Source of the DNA: Cliona cf. orientalis
Taxonomy: Eukaryota > Porifera > Demospongiae > Clionaida > Clionaidae
NCBI GenBank assembly: GCA_963930775.1
Contig: OZ005689.1
Location: forward strand, 14,074,923 to 14,138,922
Direction of reading: 5' to 3'
DNA length: 64,000 nucleotides
Part shown: positions 39,601 through 51,949 of the stretch, in pieces
How positions within the stretch are numbered: position 1 is the stretch's first letter
Layout: each line of letters begins with the position of its first letter
Made by a program: the position numbers and the translations under genes
Notes under the pieces: generated by a model
Database searches by the model: none
Told to the model about the DNA's origin: nothing
What the model saw: only the letters and a program-made list of their open reading frames with translations

Positions 39601-41194
39601 CTGATCAATTTCAACAAAAGTATGAAGGAAATATTTATGAGTACAATAGCTCATGTTGACTTGATAGACCCTTTATGTTTATTACCTATAGCTACTGCAT
39701 GCATGTTGAAGCTCTCCACTTGTAATAACGATAAAGCCATATTTGATTACTGCTGGATCGGTGTCACTGCACTTGGTGGCATGATGATGGCTTGCATGCG
39801 TTGCTTAATGGGATTGTAAAAATTAAATGCTATTTCACTACTATTATGCAAATGTACATGTGGTATGTACTTTAGCAATAGATCTGCATGATCGGTTATC
39901 TTACTGCAGTGGTGCTAATGGAGTGTTTCCATTCTGTAATGAGGCTGGTCGTCTTGGCTGTACTGTGGACCGCCTTTCTGTTGCTCAGTGCAATCTTGTC
40001 ACTCCAACTCCTTCTGTAATTGATCCTCAGTTCCAGGTTTGAATAAAACATAATATCCTCAGCTTATTCTTGCAATCATTATTATTATGCAATAATATTT
40101 AACAGTATTTTAGCGATCCAACTTCTGGAGGCAATCTTGTGGTGGCAGATTTCTGTCCTTACTACCAGGTATATACATAATTATATAATGGGTGCTTTCT
40201 ATATAACTCGATAACACACTCTAATTATTGTGGTAATCATATCATTTGACTTCAGATGGTGACACTGGAAGGTCGGTCTCCCGTGTGCGCTGATCCTAAC
40301 AATGCCCCTGTGTCCAATAACCTTTTGGAGTCGTACGGTGCATCAAGCCGCTGCTTCACTCATGGCAGAAGCTGGATGAATGGTCAGATTGAGGTTCCAT
40401 TCTCAGGAGGGGGGTGCTACCAGGTCAGGAGACAACAAAATACCAATTAGCTATAAGGCAGAAATTTGACACTTCCTTACGCGTATGCCTTATAGTACTC
40501 TTGTTCTCGGGAGAGTGGTGTGACAGTCACTGTCAATGGGCAGAGCCACACCTGCAACTGCACTGGAGAGGAGGTACGTGTAATTACAATATCTCTCTCA
40601 TTAATTGTTAGTAACACTCGTTTGCATAATAATCTTTATTTAGGTTATCATTAACATGACTGTGAATGGACTTTTACACTTTGGCTCTATTATCTGCCCT
40701 GCCTGTGAAGATATCTGCCATGTACGTTAGTTACCATACCAATTCTCTGCTCATGTCACCATTATTATTGTTATCACTATAATATTCAGGATTCCCTGGA
40801 GCAGTGTCCTACTAGTAGTAAGTGTGCACTAATTAATTATTGGTTAATAACATTACTGGTGCTGTGGTCATTGTTAGGTGGTAGCGTGTGCTATGGTCGA
40901 GTGGTTACTGTCGGAGGTGAGGTGCTGGAGAATGGTAGAGAAGTCCAGACGGCCATGCCACCCACTTCTGTGGTCCAGACGGCCATGCCATCCACTTCTG
41001 GGGTGGTCCAGACGGCCATGCCATCCACTTCTGGGGTGGTCCAGACGGCCATGCCATCCACTTCTGGGGTGGTCCAGACAGCCGTACCATCCACTTCTGT
41101 GGTGGTTCCGGGCAAAGCTGTACCGATGGCCATGCCATCCACTTCCCTCACTCTCCTCTTAATGACATTCTTGCTTATTAAATTTTATTATTAG
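36158..41194 (+). CDS. Leishmanolysin-type (M8) zinc metalloprotease, probably GPI-anchored
   Basis: Sixteen-exon model, 694 aa, all junctions in phase: 36158-36247, 36386-36492, 37856-37886, 38081-38163, 38234-38348, 38419-38919, 39191-39298, 39368-39444, 39506-39619, 39910-40036, 40106-40168, 40256-40423, 40496-40573, 40644-40721, 40790-40817, 40878-41194. Exon 1 is a signal peptide ([20 protein letters not shown]). [11 protein letters not shown] opens the conserved region. The zinc site is [11 protein letters not shown] (about residues 240-244) with the third His in [12 protein letters not shown] (~315), then [19 protein letters not shown], as in leishmanolysins. A Cys-rich C-terminal domain follows. 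The last exon adds four to five [11 protein letters not shown] repeats and a hydrophobic end ([16 protein letters not shown]), a GPI-signal pattern. Such proteases cut extracellular and surface proteins. No cysteine-switch propeptide motif is obvious. Confidence 0.88.
36588..37090. mobile_element. Outer MITE with poly-G run, hosting copy B
   Basis: Ends CAGTGGCGGAGG and the inverse of GGTGGCGGAACC. It contains a G run of about 28 bases near 36614 and is interrupted by the element at 36727-37071. It lies in intron 2 of the metalloprotease gene. hAT-like termini are suggested by CAGTGG, but target duplications could not be confirmed. Confidence 0.55.
36727..37071 (+). mobile_element. MITE copy B (CAGTGGCGTACCC family), nested
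   Basis: Ends CAGTGGCGTCCCCAGG and the inverse of CAGTGGCGTACCCAGG. Shared inner blocks with copies A and C: CGCGAAGCGCGCGCGC, AAAACGTTGACCAC, GGCTGGCTGACAAAGAAG, AATTTTAGAGGCCA, TTGTGCCAGAGCTGA. Confidence 0.85.
37440..37690. repeat. Two diverged tandem copies of a MITE flank
   Basis: GTTAGTTAGCAG, CTCCCCCAGTAAAT, AATGATATCCTA and CTTCACGAAAGCCT occur twice, about 115 bases apart. The same series occurs once at 3420-3560. Confidence 0.75.
40940..41105 (+). repeat. 33-bp coding minisatellite
   Basis: Unit GTCCAGACGGCCATGCC plus ATCCACTTCTGGGGTG, about five copies, nearly identical, in frame in the last exon of the metalloprotease. It encodes [11 protein letters not shown], a Ser/Thr/Pro-rich stalk that would be O-glycosylated. 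Confidence 0.95.
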
Positions 41195-42727
41195 TGGTTA
41201 TTTAAGTCAATAATATTATTATTATAATTCACAATGACATATATTATCATAATATTTTATTTTTATTAGTACCAACCCACGATGGAAACAGCTGCTGCTG
41301 TGCTAGCTAGCTACTTGGACTCGCTATATCATTGGAGAATCTATTGACTCTAGCCATGCACGATAACATAAATATTATTATTATACCTGCTGCATTCTAT
41401 TAATTTATAGGTAGCCCATCCCACATGTCCACAATGTAGCATAAATGCCAATATGCATATGCTGATGCTTGCTCAGTATATTTTGCAGTCCCCTAGAGTT
41501 GAATAGGCAAAGTATGGTTTAGTTCGCCCATGCATGCATTCAACTCTTAACTTTATTGTTAATGGTTAAAACTACAAGCTAATGCAGTCAGACCACATTC
41601 GTTAGCATTATGTGTATACAGCGGATAATGACATTGTGTTTCCTTGTATATACATGTGTTTCTCTCTCTATGCCACTAGTACTAAAATTGGTATTGCTTC
41701 CTTTAGATGTGTATATTTTGTGGTTTGTTACACATAGTATGTATGGCCTCATGGAGCCCATGTGCTGCTGTGTAGACATACGTAGCTACAGGATAATCGC
41801 TGTGGCTATTGATCCGGCAGGAAGTCAATAAACGCGTTTGTATAGTCAATATAATATTATTATATTGACTATACAAACGCGTTCACGCATGCGCATTTAC
41901 GATTGGCTAACATCTCTTTAGCGAAGCTCTCTAGCAAGCTCCAGACCTCACCGTGTAGCCTAAACCCTAAGAGAACCCTTAAAGCTTTCTAAAACCCAAA
42001 TCCTGTTACGCTTCCCCTGAAATCGGACTCCCGGATAGTCGTCCGACTGCTGGAACAATAGCCACTTCGATAATTTAGCTGCTCTGTAGAGCACATACCC
42101 CGCGCGCATCTGTTAACGACCTTTACCTACATACGTGTGCGCATGAGCAGAAGCACATAACCTGTAGTATAAATGTGGAGCGTGCACGATTTTTTGAAAT
42201 AATTATTGCTAGTTTAGATGTCTGCTCAAATGCATACACAAGCTCTCATAGTGGTACACACACATGTTCAACACATGCACATGCACATTATGCACACAAT
42301 ATTATTATTATTAATATTGTTTTCTGAAGTGGAATCTATTCTTAAAGTGTAAGATGAGTCCCGAGTTCTTTAGAAGCAACAAAGAGTTTAAGGCATGTGC
42401 ACTTCTACATGGCGTGTTCTTTGACAAAAATAGTCTGGCTAGAGGTAGTTTGAGCTAAATATTAATAATATTATTATACAAAATTTAATGTATGTGTGAA
42501 GCCTATGGCTCATGTTTGTGTTTGTAGCACATTGTAGTGAATACCAGTAATTGTAATCCCTAAACTTCATAACATAAAATTTTAGATGTGTGCAAATTTT
42601 TATGGGCAATTTTTGGGATTATGACATGCCTAGTATTATCAAGAGTAAATTTACACATGGTATTATCAAAATAGCTGAGAAAGAGAGCCCCTGTGAGTTA
42701 GTATGTCGATAGTATAGGGCATATCAC
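41195..42727. other. Intergenic stretch with a palindrome and a duplicated segment
   Basis: A perfect palindrome lies at 41831-41883 (AACGCGTTTGTATAGTCAAT and its inverse). The segment 41615-41795 recurs at 47740-47900 (TTTGTTACACATAGTATG, TATGGCCTCATGGAGCCCAT, TGCTGCTGTGTAGACATA). GCTCTGTAGAGCACATACCC at 42080 recurs at 31326 and, inverted, at 60801. No gene is seen. Confidence 0.65.
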
Positions 42728-45360
42728 ATGATCTATGCTATCAGTATGGCTGAAAGACAGCAGCAAAGCAAGGCGATCGGATTTGAAACCATCCAACTTC
42801 TCAAGGACCAGACCCTTGGCATTGGATCTTATGGAAAAGTCTGCATAGCAAAATGTGATGACCTCCTCTGTGCTGCTAAACTCATACACGAAACTCTGTT
42901 TGAGCCAACTGCACCGCAGCTAATAGTACCTCAGAGAGAGCACAGGCTACCAATGAGGAGGTTCGAGCAAGAGTGTGAGTTCTTGAGCACCATAAGACAC
43001 CCAAATATTGTCCAATACCTGGGTATTTATCGAGATCCCGACACTGGCCTCCTAGCACTTCTAATGCCAGTAATGGAGCTGATGGACGATAGCCTGACCC
43101 ACTTTCTGGAAAGCTCTCCACAGCCGATCCCCTATCACATTCAAGTCAACGTATGTCACGATATCGCTCTAGCTCTCTCATTTCTCCACTCCAATGGCAT
43201 CGTCCACAGAGATCTCTCCAGCAACAATGTGTTACTGATCGGTAATGTGAGAGCCAAAGTGACCGACTTTGGAATGGCAAGGCTGGGTGATCAAAATACA
43301 CGAGCAACTCAGCTTACCTTCACCATGTGTCCTGGTACTGATGTCTACATGCCCCCAGAAGCTGTTCTAGAGGAGCCAGTATACACTGAGAAGATCGACT
43401 GCTTCTCATTTGGTGTAAGCTTAATCACTCTCCAAATTTTATCACGACAGTTTCCAAAGCCCAGTAATCGTAAGAAGAGAGTCCCAATTAGCCTACCTGA
43501 TTTACCCAGTAATACTATGGCTGAGATACCTATATCCAGGATTTGAAGGAGGGAGGTGCTAGGTCGATCCCGCGCGAAGCGCGCGCGCAAAATTTTAGCC
43601 ACGCCTCCAAAACGTTGACCACGCCCCTCATTTGAGCGTTCATGAAGATAGCTGGCTGACAAAGAAGGCTATTTTAGGCCTAGTGACGATGAGAAAATGC
43701 CGTTTAAGGAGCAAATTTTAGAGGCCAATAAGTTTATTGTTGGTAGGAGCTGCCAGTTATCGATTATCATTGACACTATTTGTGCTGAGGTACTGAGCTG
43801 GCTGTTGTGCCAGAGCTGAGGGGGGTGCTCCAGCACCCTAAGCTCCATGCTAGATACGCCACTGGAACGTCGACAAAATCACATCAGTGAAATTGATCCT
43901 AACCATACCCTCCTACAAGTTGTCCTCAACTGCCTTAAAGATGAGGATATTGAACGCCCCTCAGCTCGGCAGCTCTGTGAAAGAGTAGCAGCTCTGAAAG
44001 ATAATCCACAGTACAGTGAAAGTGTGAGGGCTTTTGAAGCAAGTATTAGCTCAGCAGAGCAGGATAGAAGTAGTGACGAGAGAGATAGGGAACTGAGATC
44101 ACTGACACAGCAACATAGTTGGCAAGTTCAAGACCTTCAGCAGATTATTGAATCGCAGACAATTCAATTAGACGAAAAGGAACAGGCAATGAGAGAGAAA
44201 GACGAACTTATTGCAACTAAACAACAGCAACTACAACTGCAAGTGGATGAGAATCATCAATTAATGAGAGAAAGAGATCATGTGATTGAGGAGAAAAAGA
44301 GAATAGAGAGACAGCTGAGACAAATCAACCAGCAGCTGGAAAAGAGTGAACGAGTGATAGCTCATGATCAGTTTCAGAGACAAGTTCCTGAATTACATAT
44401 AAGACCAGCTGCAGATGCAACACCCATTGGCAAAAAGCAGTGCAGCAGTAGAGCCAGCATCAAGCTGACAGGAGGGGAAGAAGGCACCCTGTAAGATGGA
44501 CTATTTCCACCATTCAGCTGTGGATAGCAATAGCCTATATGTTAAAGTAGGGAGGAAGCTAGTTTATACTTCCACTATCAGTACCTCAATTTGGTCTCAG
44601 CTACCAGACTGTCCTTTCATACGATATTGTCCCCTTGTTGTCATCGATAACCTCCTCACTCTCGTTGGTGGTGATACAAGTGAAGGTCTACTTACAATCA
44701 ATGCCAGCAATAGGCTGATCAGTCTCACTGGGGAGCTAGGGCAGTGCTAGGAGGTGGACTGAGGAATCACCACCCATGCCAACAAAACGATATAGATCAT
44801 CTGTTCTGTGCACTGAAACAGCCCTGATTGTAGCTGGTGGAATGGCAATGGACCGTTTATCACTGAAAAGTGTTGAAATAATGAACATTCCAACTAAACA
44901 GTGGTCCACTGCTGCTGATCTACCTCTACCAGTGACGTATGCTCCAGCAGCGGTCTGTGGTGATCAGGTTTACATCCTGGGGGAGTCTAGGATGTACGCA
45001 TGTTCAATACTTACCCTCATCCAATCGCGCAAGTCATTTCTAGCCAGTTTAAGGAATAGAGGAGCTAGAGTATGGAGGAAAGTTGCTGCACCACCAGTCA
45101 CACAGACCACTTGTGCTTGTGTGTCCTTTCATGGCCGACTACTAACAATTGGTGGGGAGGATTCAGATCGGAAAATCACCTCAGCCATTCACATGTACAA
45201 CCGAATCACTGACTCCTGGGAGATCATTAGCTACATGGAAATACCACGATGGCAATGTATGGCAGCTGTCCTTCCCAATAACCAACTGATGGTGGTGGGA
45301 GGATTCACTGGTGAAGATTTCTCTGACACTGATTCAGTAGAATTTGCCACTGTAGAGTAA
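42728..45360 (+). pseudogene. Protein kinase / coiled-coil / Kelch gene broken by a MITE and two frameshifts
   Basis: Intronless. The first frame (to 43546) is a TKL/tyrosine-kinase-like domain: glycine loop GIGSYGKV, lysine in CAAKLIHE, catalytic IVHRDLSSNNVLL, DFG in VTDFGMARL, PPE in YMPPEAV. It then enters a MITE and stops. The kinase C-lobe resumes after it (ERRQNHISEID, CLKDEDIERPSARQLCERV), followed by ~100 residues of Gln/Glu-rich coiled coil. Near 44470-44495 the frame shifts, consistent with two lost bases. A Kelch-like part follows (WSQLPDC, LLTLVGGD); a second one-base shift near 44745-44752 precedes further Kelch blades (ALIVAGGMA, RLLTIGGEDSD, QLMVVGGFTGED). An intact relative would be ~770 aa. 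The start could also be the ATG at 42746. Two independent frame lesions plus the insertion argue for a dead gene. Confidence 0.85.
43534..43864 (+). mobile_element. MITE copy C inserted in the kinase C-lobe
   Basis: Same family as copies A and B; right end ATACGCCACTG is clear, left end is decayed but CCAGGATTTGA is kept. It separates NTMAEIP from ERRQNHIS in the kinase, both in the same frame, and supplies the stop at 43544-43546. Confidence 0.85.
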
Positions 45361-45724
45361 CATGCACACACTGTCATAGTAATACTTTAAATAATTATTA
45401 TACTGGTATTTAATATACACAAGTTTAAAAAGATCATGTGTGTACCCCAAAACGTATGGTTAATGTGTGGCTTTGTATATCATTATTATTCACAATAATT
45501 TTGTTTTAATTGTCCAATTCTTATGTACCCAGGCACAAATATCTACAAACTTTAACTCCGCCTACCAATAGAATAGACTCTGAGAGGCCAAGCTTGCATG
45601 TATATGGTTGTACGTGTAGCTATCTTGATGATAGTAAATAGCTGTCTGTAGTCTAGCAACGTGGCCAGTATTACTGTTTTAATGAATAACAGCACACACA
45701 CATCAGCACAATTTAAATAATAAC

Positions 45725-45978
45725 AAGGTCTTATATACCCCAAAGGGGGAGAGGGCATGTAACTGCCATACAAGATAGTGTACCTAGCAAAATTCAAATC
45801 AGACAGTGGCTTGTATATAACTAATTATAGTAACAGCTGCTGTCTGGATTGTATTAATGCTATTGACTGATAAAATTAATGTGGATTTTACTATTATTTT
45901 TAGTCTATGGATTTGAATTTTGCCAGGTGCCAGTTATACATACCCTCTCCCCCTAAGCCTTTGGGGTCTATAAACCTT
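45725..45978. mobile_element. 254-bp MITE
   Basis: Left AAGGTCTTATATACCCCAAA and right inverse of AAGGTTTATAGACCCCAAAG; GGGGGAGAGGG pairs with CCCTCTCCCCC, and TTCAAATCAGACAG-type inner sequence faces TGGATTTGAATTTTG. The target duplication is unclear. Confidence 0.7.
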
Positions 45979-46291
45979 TGATAATAATCAGTGCAAGAAC
46001 ACCCCAAAGTGTCATCTTCATAAAACTACCATTCCATTTATTAACACCAATCTTGACTTGTTGACTCACATTGCACAATGTTAGCATAATATTACTAGAA
46101 AGATGATAATCATCATGCGGGGCGAGCCTTCGCTCATGGCACGATCAGGTGTTACTGTATTAAACATTTAAATTTTAAGTGACTGCAAACTCTACCACCC
46201 TTAGGCTACTGTATGCCATTTAGATGCCACTCTAGCCCAGTAGCAGTGCCAATTAAAGCACACAGAACAGTAGTAGTTTCAGGCTCTTGTC

Positions 46292-46361
46292 TGAGATCAT
46301 GGCACAATTCTTGCCTATCTAGCCGCGGTTACAGTTCAATTCTTTTTGTGCCATGATCTCA
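46292..46361. mobile_element. 70-bp hairpin
   Basis: TGAGATCATGGCACAATTCTT pairs with AATTCTTTTTGTGCCATGATCTCA apart from a small loop. Likely a MITE remnant. Confidence 0.55.
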
Positions 46362-46524
46362 GTACAGTAGTTGGTCAAGCATCCAAACTGGAGCAGTTAG
46401 CACAGGCTCTCTGTCTGATCACAGCATCATTCTTTATATACGTCATTTTAGCTATCTCTTACTGCGAGTCTATGGCTCCAACTCAACATGAACAAGTGAC
46501 TCTGGTCGTATGCTGCTCAATAGT

Positions 46525-46579
46525 TAGTCTCGTGGAGCCAGACCCCTATGCGCGGGGAGGGTCTGGCTCCGCGAGACTA
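46525..46579. mobile_element. 55-bp minimal MITE, 9-bp target duplication
   Basis: Ends TAGTCTCGTGGAGCCAGACC and its inverse around a short loop; flanks CTCAATAGT and CTCGATAGT differ at one base. Same family as 6345, 15115 and 33518. Confidence 0.8.
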
Positions 46580-48014
46580 CTCGATAGTGTGCTCAATGAA
46601 GCAGTCTTTGAGCCCACGCTAGCGCACTGCAGTCAGTCAGCGCGAGCACCATGGCTAACGATTCTGGCGTGCCGAGCCTAGCTTCATTCCTCTGCATAAA
46701 TGACGACCTTTAGAGAGGTCACGATCTAACATTAATACGCGCGCTAAATCATTCATAGTGATGATGTAATGCACAAGCATATTGCGCATGCGCTATGAGC
46801 ACGTGGACGACGTATCGCTACATACATACATAGATACATACATACATAGGTACAGCGAATTCGCCATATGTTACTCTTGTATTCGGGGCTCGCTCAGGCT
46901 CGCCCCGAATTAACCATCAACATTATAAGTACTGTTTTAAGTATTATGCTGAATTTGGCGAAGCATTTGCACTTTAGTGCTATAATTCATGTCACAGAGG
47001 CTTTCAGTTTTAATTTATATATAGTGACATAGCCAGGTGCCTTCCCCCAACTCTTAGACCACTGACTCTAAAGAGAACAGTACCAGAACCCTGTTTAGGT
47101 GCAGGGATGTAGTACCAGAACCCTGCTCAGGTGCTGGGTATTGCTTTTGTAGTTCAATACTCCTAATTATTATTATACACACTGTGTCCACATGCACGTG
47201 ATCATGCTTCTATTTCTTCTACTAAAGATTAAATTCCCAAGGCTGCTATATAGCTTGACTACCACAGTAATACTATAACAGACAGCAGTGTAGCTACACA
47301 CACTGATATATATGCATGGATCAAAATATTATAGTAGAGGGGGCATCCAAATCTTCCCCCTCTACTAGTTAGTCCATGCATGCTGTGAGCGACGGCTTGC
47401 CACCTCGATAATTATGTATTACTACCTTCCAAAAATTGTCGACCATGTCAGATGTTATTAACATCGATATTATAAGGCAGGGGTGGGTAGTTAGTAACAT
47501 GCTGGTAGCATGCATGAGAGTCATGGCCCGTCTGTAGCTTTAAGCTGAGTGAATCTCCATGGGAGGGCCTGGGAATGAGGCTGGACTAGATGCATCATTG
47601 ACGATCGACCTGGCATGGGTTTCTGCAATCGCCCGGAGTTTGTAGATACCTTCAAGTACCTAGCTTTATCATATAGGTCAGTAGAGGACTACCAGATGAG
47701 GTCAAATATTCTTATCTCATGTTGTAGTATCCGGTCCACACGGTTCGTAGTAATGTATTTCCTTGTGTTTCTCTGTGTTGGGCCTGTCCCTTCCTTTAGA
47801 TGTGTACATTTTGTGGCTTGTTACACATAGTATGACCACATGTAGGTATATGGCCTCATGGAGCCCATGTGCTGCTGTGTAGACATATGTATGAATAGCT
47901 ATATTATTATGATTTCCTATTTCCAAGAAGTGGATATATAGCTAATATTATATCAGTGTCCAGGGATAAACTGAGGTAGTTATTGAGCTGCCAGTTGATC
48001 TAAGCAGAATTTCA

Positions 48015-48763
48015 ATGGATAAATCAACATTTACCCCTGCTGTATCTAGTCCAAACTATAAAATTTGGGACAGAATATATGAAGACCAAGGGGATGGATG
48101 GACCAGTGAAAAGGTAAACAAAGAGCTACTCAAGTTTCATGACGTTCTTGTCAATTGCAAGACAGGCCTAGCTATCCTAGTCCCAATGTGTGAAAAATCA
48201 TGAATCATGCTGATGTTTGCAGAGAGAGGGCATTGTATCGTTGGTATTGAATGGTCTGGAGTAGCTGTCACTGAGCAATTTTTTGAAGAGAATGGTTTAC
48301 AAAATCATGCATAATCGGAGGAATCGAGATGCCTGTGTACACTGCACACGATAAAGCTATAACCATATACTGTGGTGACCTTTTTGCTTCCAAGGAGGAC
48401 AATCTAGGTGGTTTTGACTGTATCTTTGACCATGGATCTATAGGGTCGTTCTATTTTACAGACACCGTCAAGAGAGCCATGTATGCTGAACTCATGAGCT
48501 CCTTTACAAAGCCAGGTGGCAGGATTGTTCTCTCATTTTTTGACTATGAGCACTCTGAGCACCCAACTGTACCATTTGCAGTTACTGAAGAGGAAATAAC
48601 CACTCTCTACAAAGAGCATTTCAGCCCTCCACAGTTGCTGCAAGAATATAATGCCAAACAAACTATTGAAATTTATGACATGCCAGAAGACTCACCATTT
48701 CCTGTGTCAACTTTTAGCCGCTACTCATGGAAGGTAGTACTCTTGATTAAGATATTAGCATAG
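48015..48763 (+). pseudogene. TPMT-like pseudogene, second copy
   Basis: About 85-90% identical by eye to the gene at 3838, with the same ATG context. Inside the SAM motif it reads MCEKS then TGA (48201-48203), where the other copy reads MCGKSK; further on it has added and lost bases (around 48270-48310). From 48329 the frame is open to a normal end at 48763 and keeps the C-terminal ~40 codons that the 3838 copy has lost. The two copies are thus broken in different places. Confidence 0.88.
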
Positions 48764-48904
48764 CTAGGTCTTTATTGTAACTTCCTGAGGTCTTTATTAC
48801 AGCGAATATCAACTTGATACAGTAGCTAACAACCTCTATGCTGCTATTACTCTAAGATTACAATTTTAGCATTATAATTTTCGAGATGCATATATATATA
48901 TAAC

Positions 48905-49860
48905 TATAGTTGTCATTCACATACCCTTACCCCCAGGTTCATTCCCAGCTAAAATAAATTGAGGCAATCAATTAATGTTGCATATTGAAACACCTGGGAC
49001 TCCGGGAGCCAGTGGGCACAACTTAAGCTATCACACACTGCATAGCTATGGCACCAATCACTAGTACACACAACCGGCAGCAACAATTAACAGCAGTCCC
49101 CCCCTCCCACATTGTCCTAGGATTAGACCTTAATCAACCACTGCACCATGCAAGCTCCTCCCACACACACACACACACACACACTCGTACAAGCTCATGC
49201 TAACTCACGCACATCAGCATGCGCACGCATACACACACTCACACACACATAATGCACATACACATACACACCTTGTGTGCATAGGCTCCAACTATTCCTG
49301 AACAGTTCCATGGACATAGACCACAACCACTATATTAATTAAAGCTCCACCCACACCACACCCAATATTATAATCAGATTAGATGACCACAGTGCCTAGA
49401 ATAATAATTAAATATTCATGATTTAATATAATACTTTCCAGATCATGAAATTGCAAACCTAGTAGACCTGCTGTAGTGCTGTTACTGCAAAAAACAAAGT
49501 TTATAAGGCACTCCACAAGCAGTTTGTTCATTTTACCACCAATAAAGAGTGATTAGTTGTAGTACAGCCTTCCGGACAAGGACAGTTGCTGGAGCCTATG
49601 TATAATGTCACTGTTCAGTAACTGTTAGCTACAGTATTGTAAATCATGAATAGAGGAGCAGGAGGACTGTACTCCACACCTAGTCCAGCTTCAACAATGG
49701 CGTCATATTTATCTTGGCCACGGCATTGATGCACAAAAAAGAGCACAATAACCGCAACCGATTTCCATGTCATGGCTAACGTTGTGGAATGTGGTAATGG
49801 TCGTTAGAGCGATAATCATAATGTCATTCTCAATTCCTTACCCGTGGTGCATTAACATTA
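48905..49860 (-). pseudogene. Truncated duplicate of the small membrane-protein gene
   Basis: Collinear with 14960-16325. Exon 1 is still open at about 49650-49776 (signal peptide SVAVIVLFFVHQC, then DAIVEAGLGVEYSPPAP) with a 12-base deletion. Of exon 2 only the first ~35 bases remain near 48915-48945, after which homology stops. Exon 3 is absent. The intron lacks the MITE found at 15115-15474. Confidence 0.75.
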
Positions 49861-51428
49861 CCGTGAATGGGGGTGGGTGGAGTGGAGTATGTATTAAATT
49901 ATTATTACAACATTATTTCATTTAGTAAGCACCAAAACTATGGTCATCAATTCGGCCACAGATATTAAAGGCTTGATATGGATTTATGGGTGACAGTCCA
50001 CAGATATTACTTACAGTCCACTTTCAAAAAACCCAAAGATGAGATTGCATGTGTTCAAGTTCTCCCTCAGTACCAAAGAGATGTTGATTGATGGTAAAGA
50101 GCAGAGGGCCTACTCACACATCTACCTGATGCAGCATGTGACACGCACAAAGATCGATGAACTCATCCAAGATCTTTGAGAACCAGGAACATTTCCCAGA
50201 CTCAGAATACTCAAGAGCTTGCCATGAAGATGCACAGGGAATATGTGATGAAGTGGTTGTTAGCTACTTGAATGGAAAGTCGTCAAGCAAAGAAAGACAT
50301 AGAAATTGGAGTTATGATTCCTGAACACCAGCCTCATTGCCTCTAGCTAGATCATGCTTTCTCATACCAGCTCATAGCTGCAGTTACGAATGAATGCATT
50401 TGAGTGCAGAACCCTCACCGCTACATGCATGCATAACTCACGCATGTGTATAGCATGGCTCACTGCATGTGTATATTATAATAATATTATTATACTTTTT
50501 AATATCCGGAGTATTTGAACTACAAAATATACTCCGCACCTGATGATGCATGGTTATTGTACTATTCAAGTCTCTTCATAGACAGTGCATGATCTGGGAA
50601 CTAGCTATATAAATTGAAAGCTTTTATGACATACCTAATTATACTGAATTATGCATTAGAGAGTGACTATCTGTTTACACTGTCACTGCCGTAACAACTG
50701 ACCAGAATGGTAATCAGTCATGTATCTGAGTGTAAACATAGACTGGCAACGGCTGCACACTACTACAGGACTTATGTTCTCTCAGACGACCCTTACCATT
50801 TAGCACAGGAGGCCCGGTTGATTGCCAGCTGATTTAATAATGGGTGCTTGTTTACTAATAGGCTTGGTTGTCTTTATGCGCTTGTGGGTGGATTAAGCAA
50901 TTCTGTTGAGCCATAATGAAGCATACTATATTAATTTTGGACCGGATGCATGAGGACTTTTCAGGAGTAACCCACATTGTCAAGTGCTTTCAGATCTAGA
51001 CCCTTAGCTTCTTCGAGCCCCTTGAGACAATTGGCCCACATATAGTTCTGTAGCTGCAATGCAACGTTGATGAGGATCCAATGAGGGTAAAACTGTTATA
51101 CAAGGGCGGAAAACAGGTAGCAAAAGTTGGGGGGGGGGGGGGGGGGGGGCTCAGATCTTTGACTGTGTACTATGACAACATGCAGTGAGGCTGTAGGCAT
51201 ATGCCCACATCCCACCTAGGGAGGTCTGGGGGGCATGCTCCCTATAGTGTACGAATAGTGCTTTCAGTTAGATTAAATCTAACATCTTTGTTGAGACCCA
51301 GTGAGATAGGAATTTTGAACTGCTTGTATTAATTCCGATAGTAATAAGGATGACGTCATAAATGGATAATGGATTAATTATTATAAAATGCTGCCCAGCG
51401 GTGTAGTAGCTAGTCAGTGTTTATTATA
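49861..51428. other. Non-coding stretch
   Basis: No gene recognised. 50030-50340 is less AT-rich and has short frames broken by stops that could be an old coding relic; I cannot name it. A G run of 21 or more bases lies at 51129-51149. Confidence 0.45.
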
Positions 51429-51559
51429 CACTGGAAAAAAAGTGGGATTTCATCAACAGGAAACATACACCTAAATACCAAGTTTCAGTTGGCATTTCAT
51501 CCTGATTCATGGATTTAGGAAATACCATAATTAATGATTATCAGAAACTTAGTAATGTG

Positions 51560-51835
51560 CATGTTTCATTTATATGGAAACACGGTCAAAATGTGATGTT
51601 TTCTTTAGAATTACAGAATATGAAATTTGATCTTTAGTCAGGTCAAATATGTTCTTGAATCACAGTATTTCATGAGCTGAAATATGATGTTTTACAAATA
51701 TGAAACGTGATCTTTAGCATATAGTCCAATGTGTATCTGAATCACAATGTTTCATGTAACGTCTTTGCAAATATGAAATATGATCTTTAGTGGTCCAATT
51801 TGTGTCCGAATCGCGATGTTTTGAGCAGGATTACT
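51560..51835. repeat. Left subterminal repeats of the CACTA element
   Basis: Three diverged units of ~75 bases built of AATATGAAAT, TGATCTTTAG, GTCCAAT and GAATCACAATGTTT. Such repeats are transposase or accessory-protein binding sites in plant EnSpm; the same role is inferred here. Confidence 0.75.
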
Positions 51836-51949
51836 TTTGAAGGAAATGTCAACAAATCTTTGCCGAAATGCACAATGAATCATGCATGATGTAAATAATA
51901 GCTACTTACATTAAAATCACATTAAGTTTGCAATGGTCAGGAGTACACA

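Larger units (their letters stand above)
45361..48014. other. Intergenic stretch with several small elements
   Basis: Besides the elements listed separately it holds GGGGCGAGCCTTCGC at 46120 (again at 62905), a small hairpin at 47335-47372 (AGTAGAGGGGG against CCCCCTCTACT), and the 47740-47900 duplicate of 41615-41795. No gene is supported. Confidence 0.6.

Noticed and set aside
46346..46681. 111-codon plus-strand frame
   Set aside because: Crosses a hairpin and a MITE with its target duplications; composition is not coding-like.
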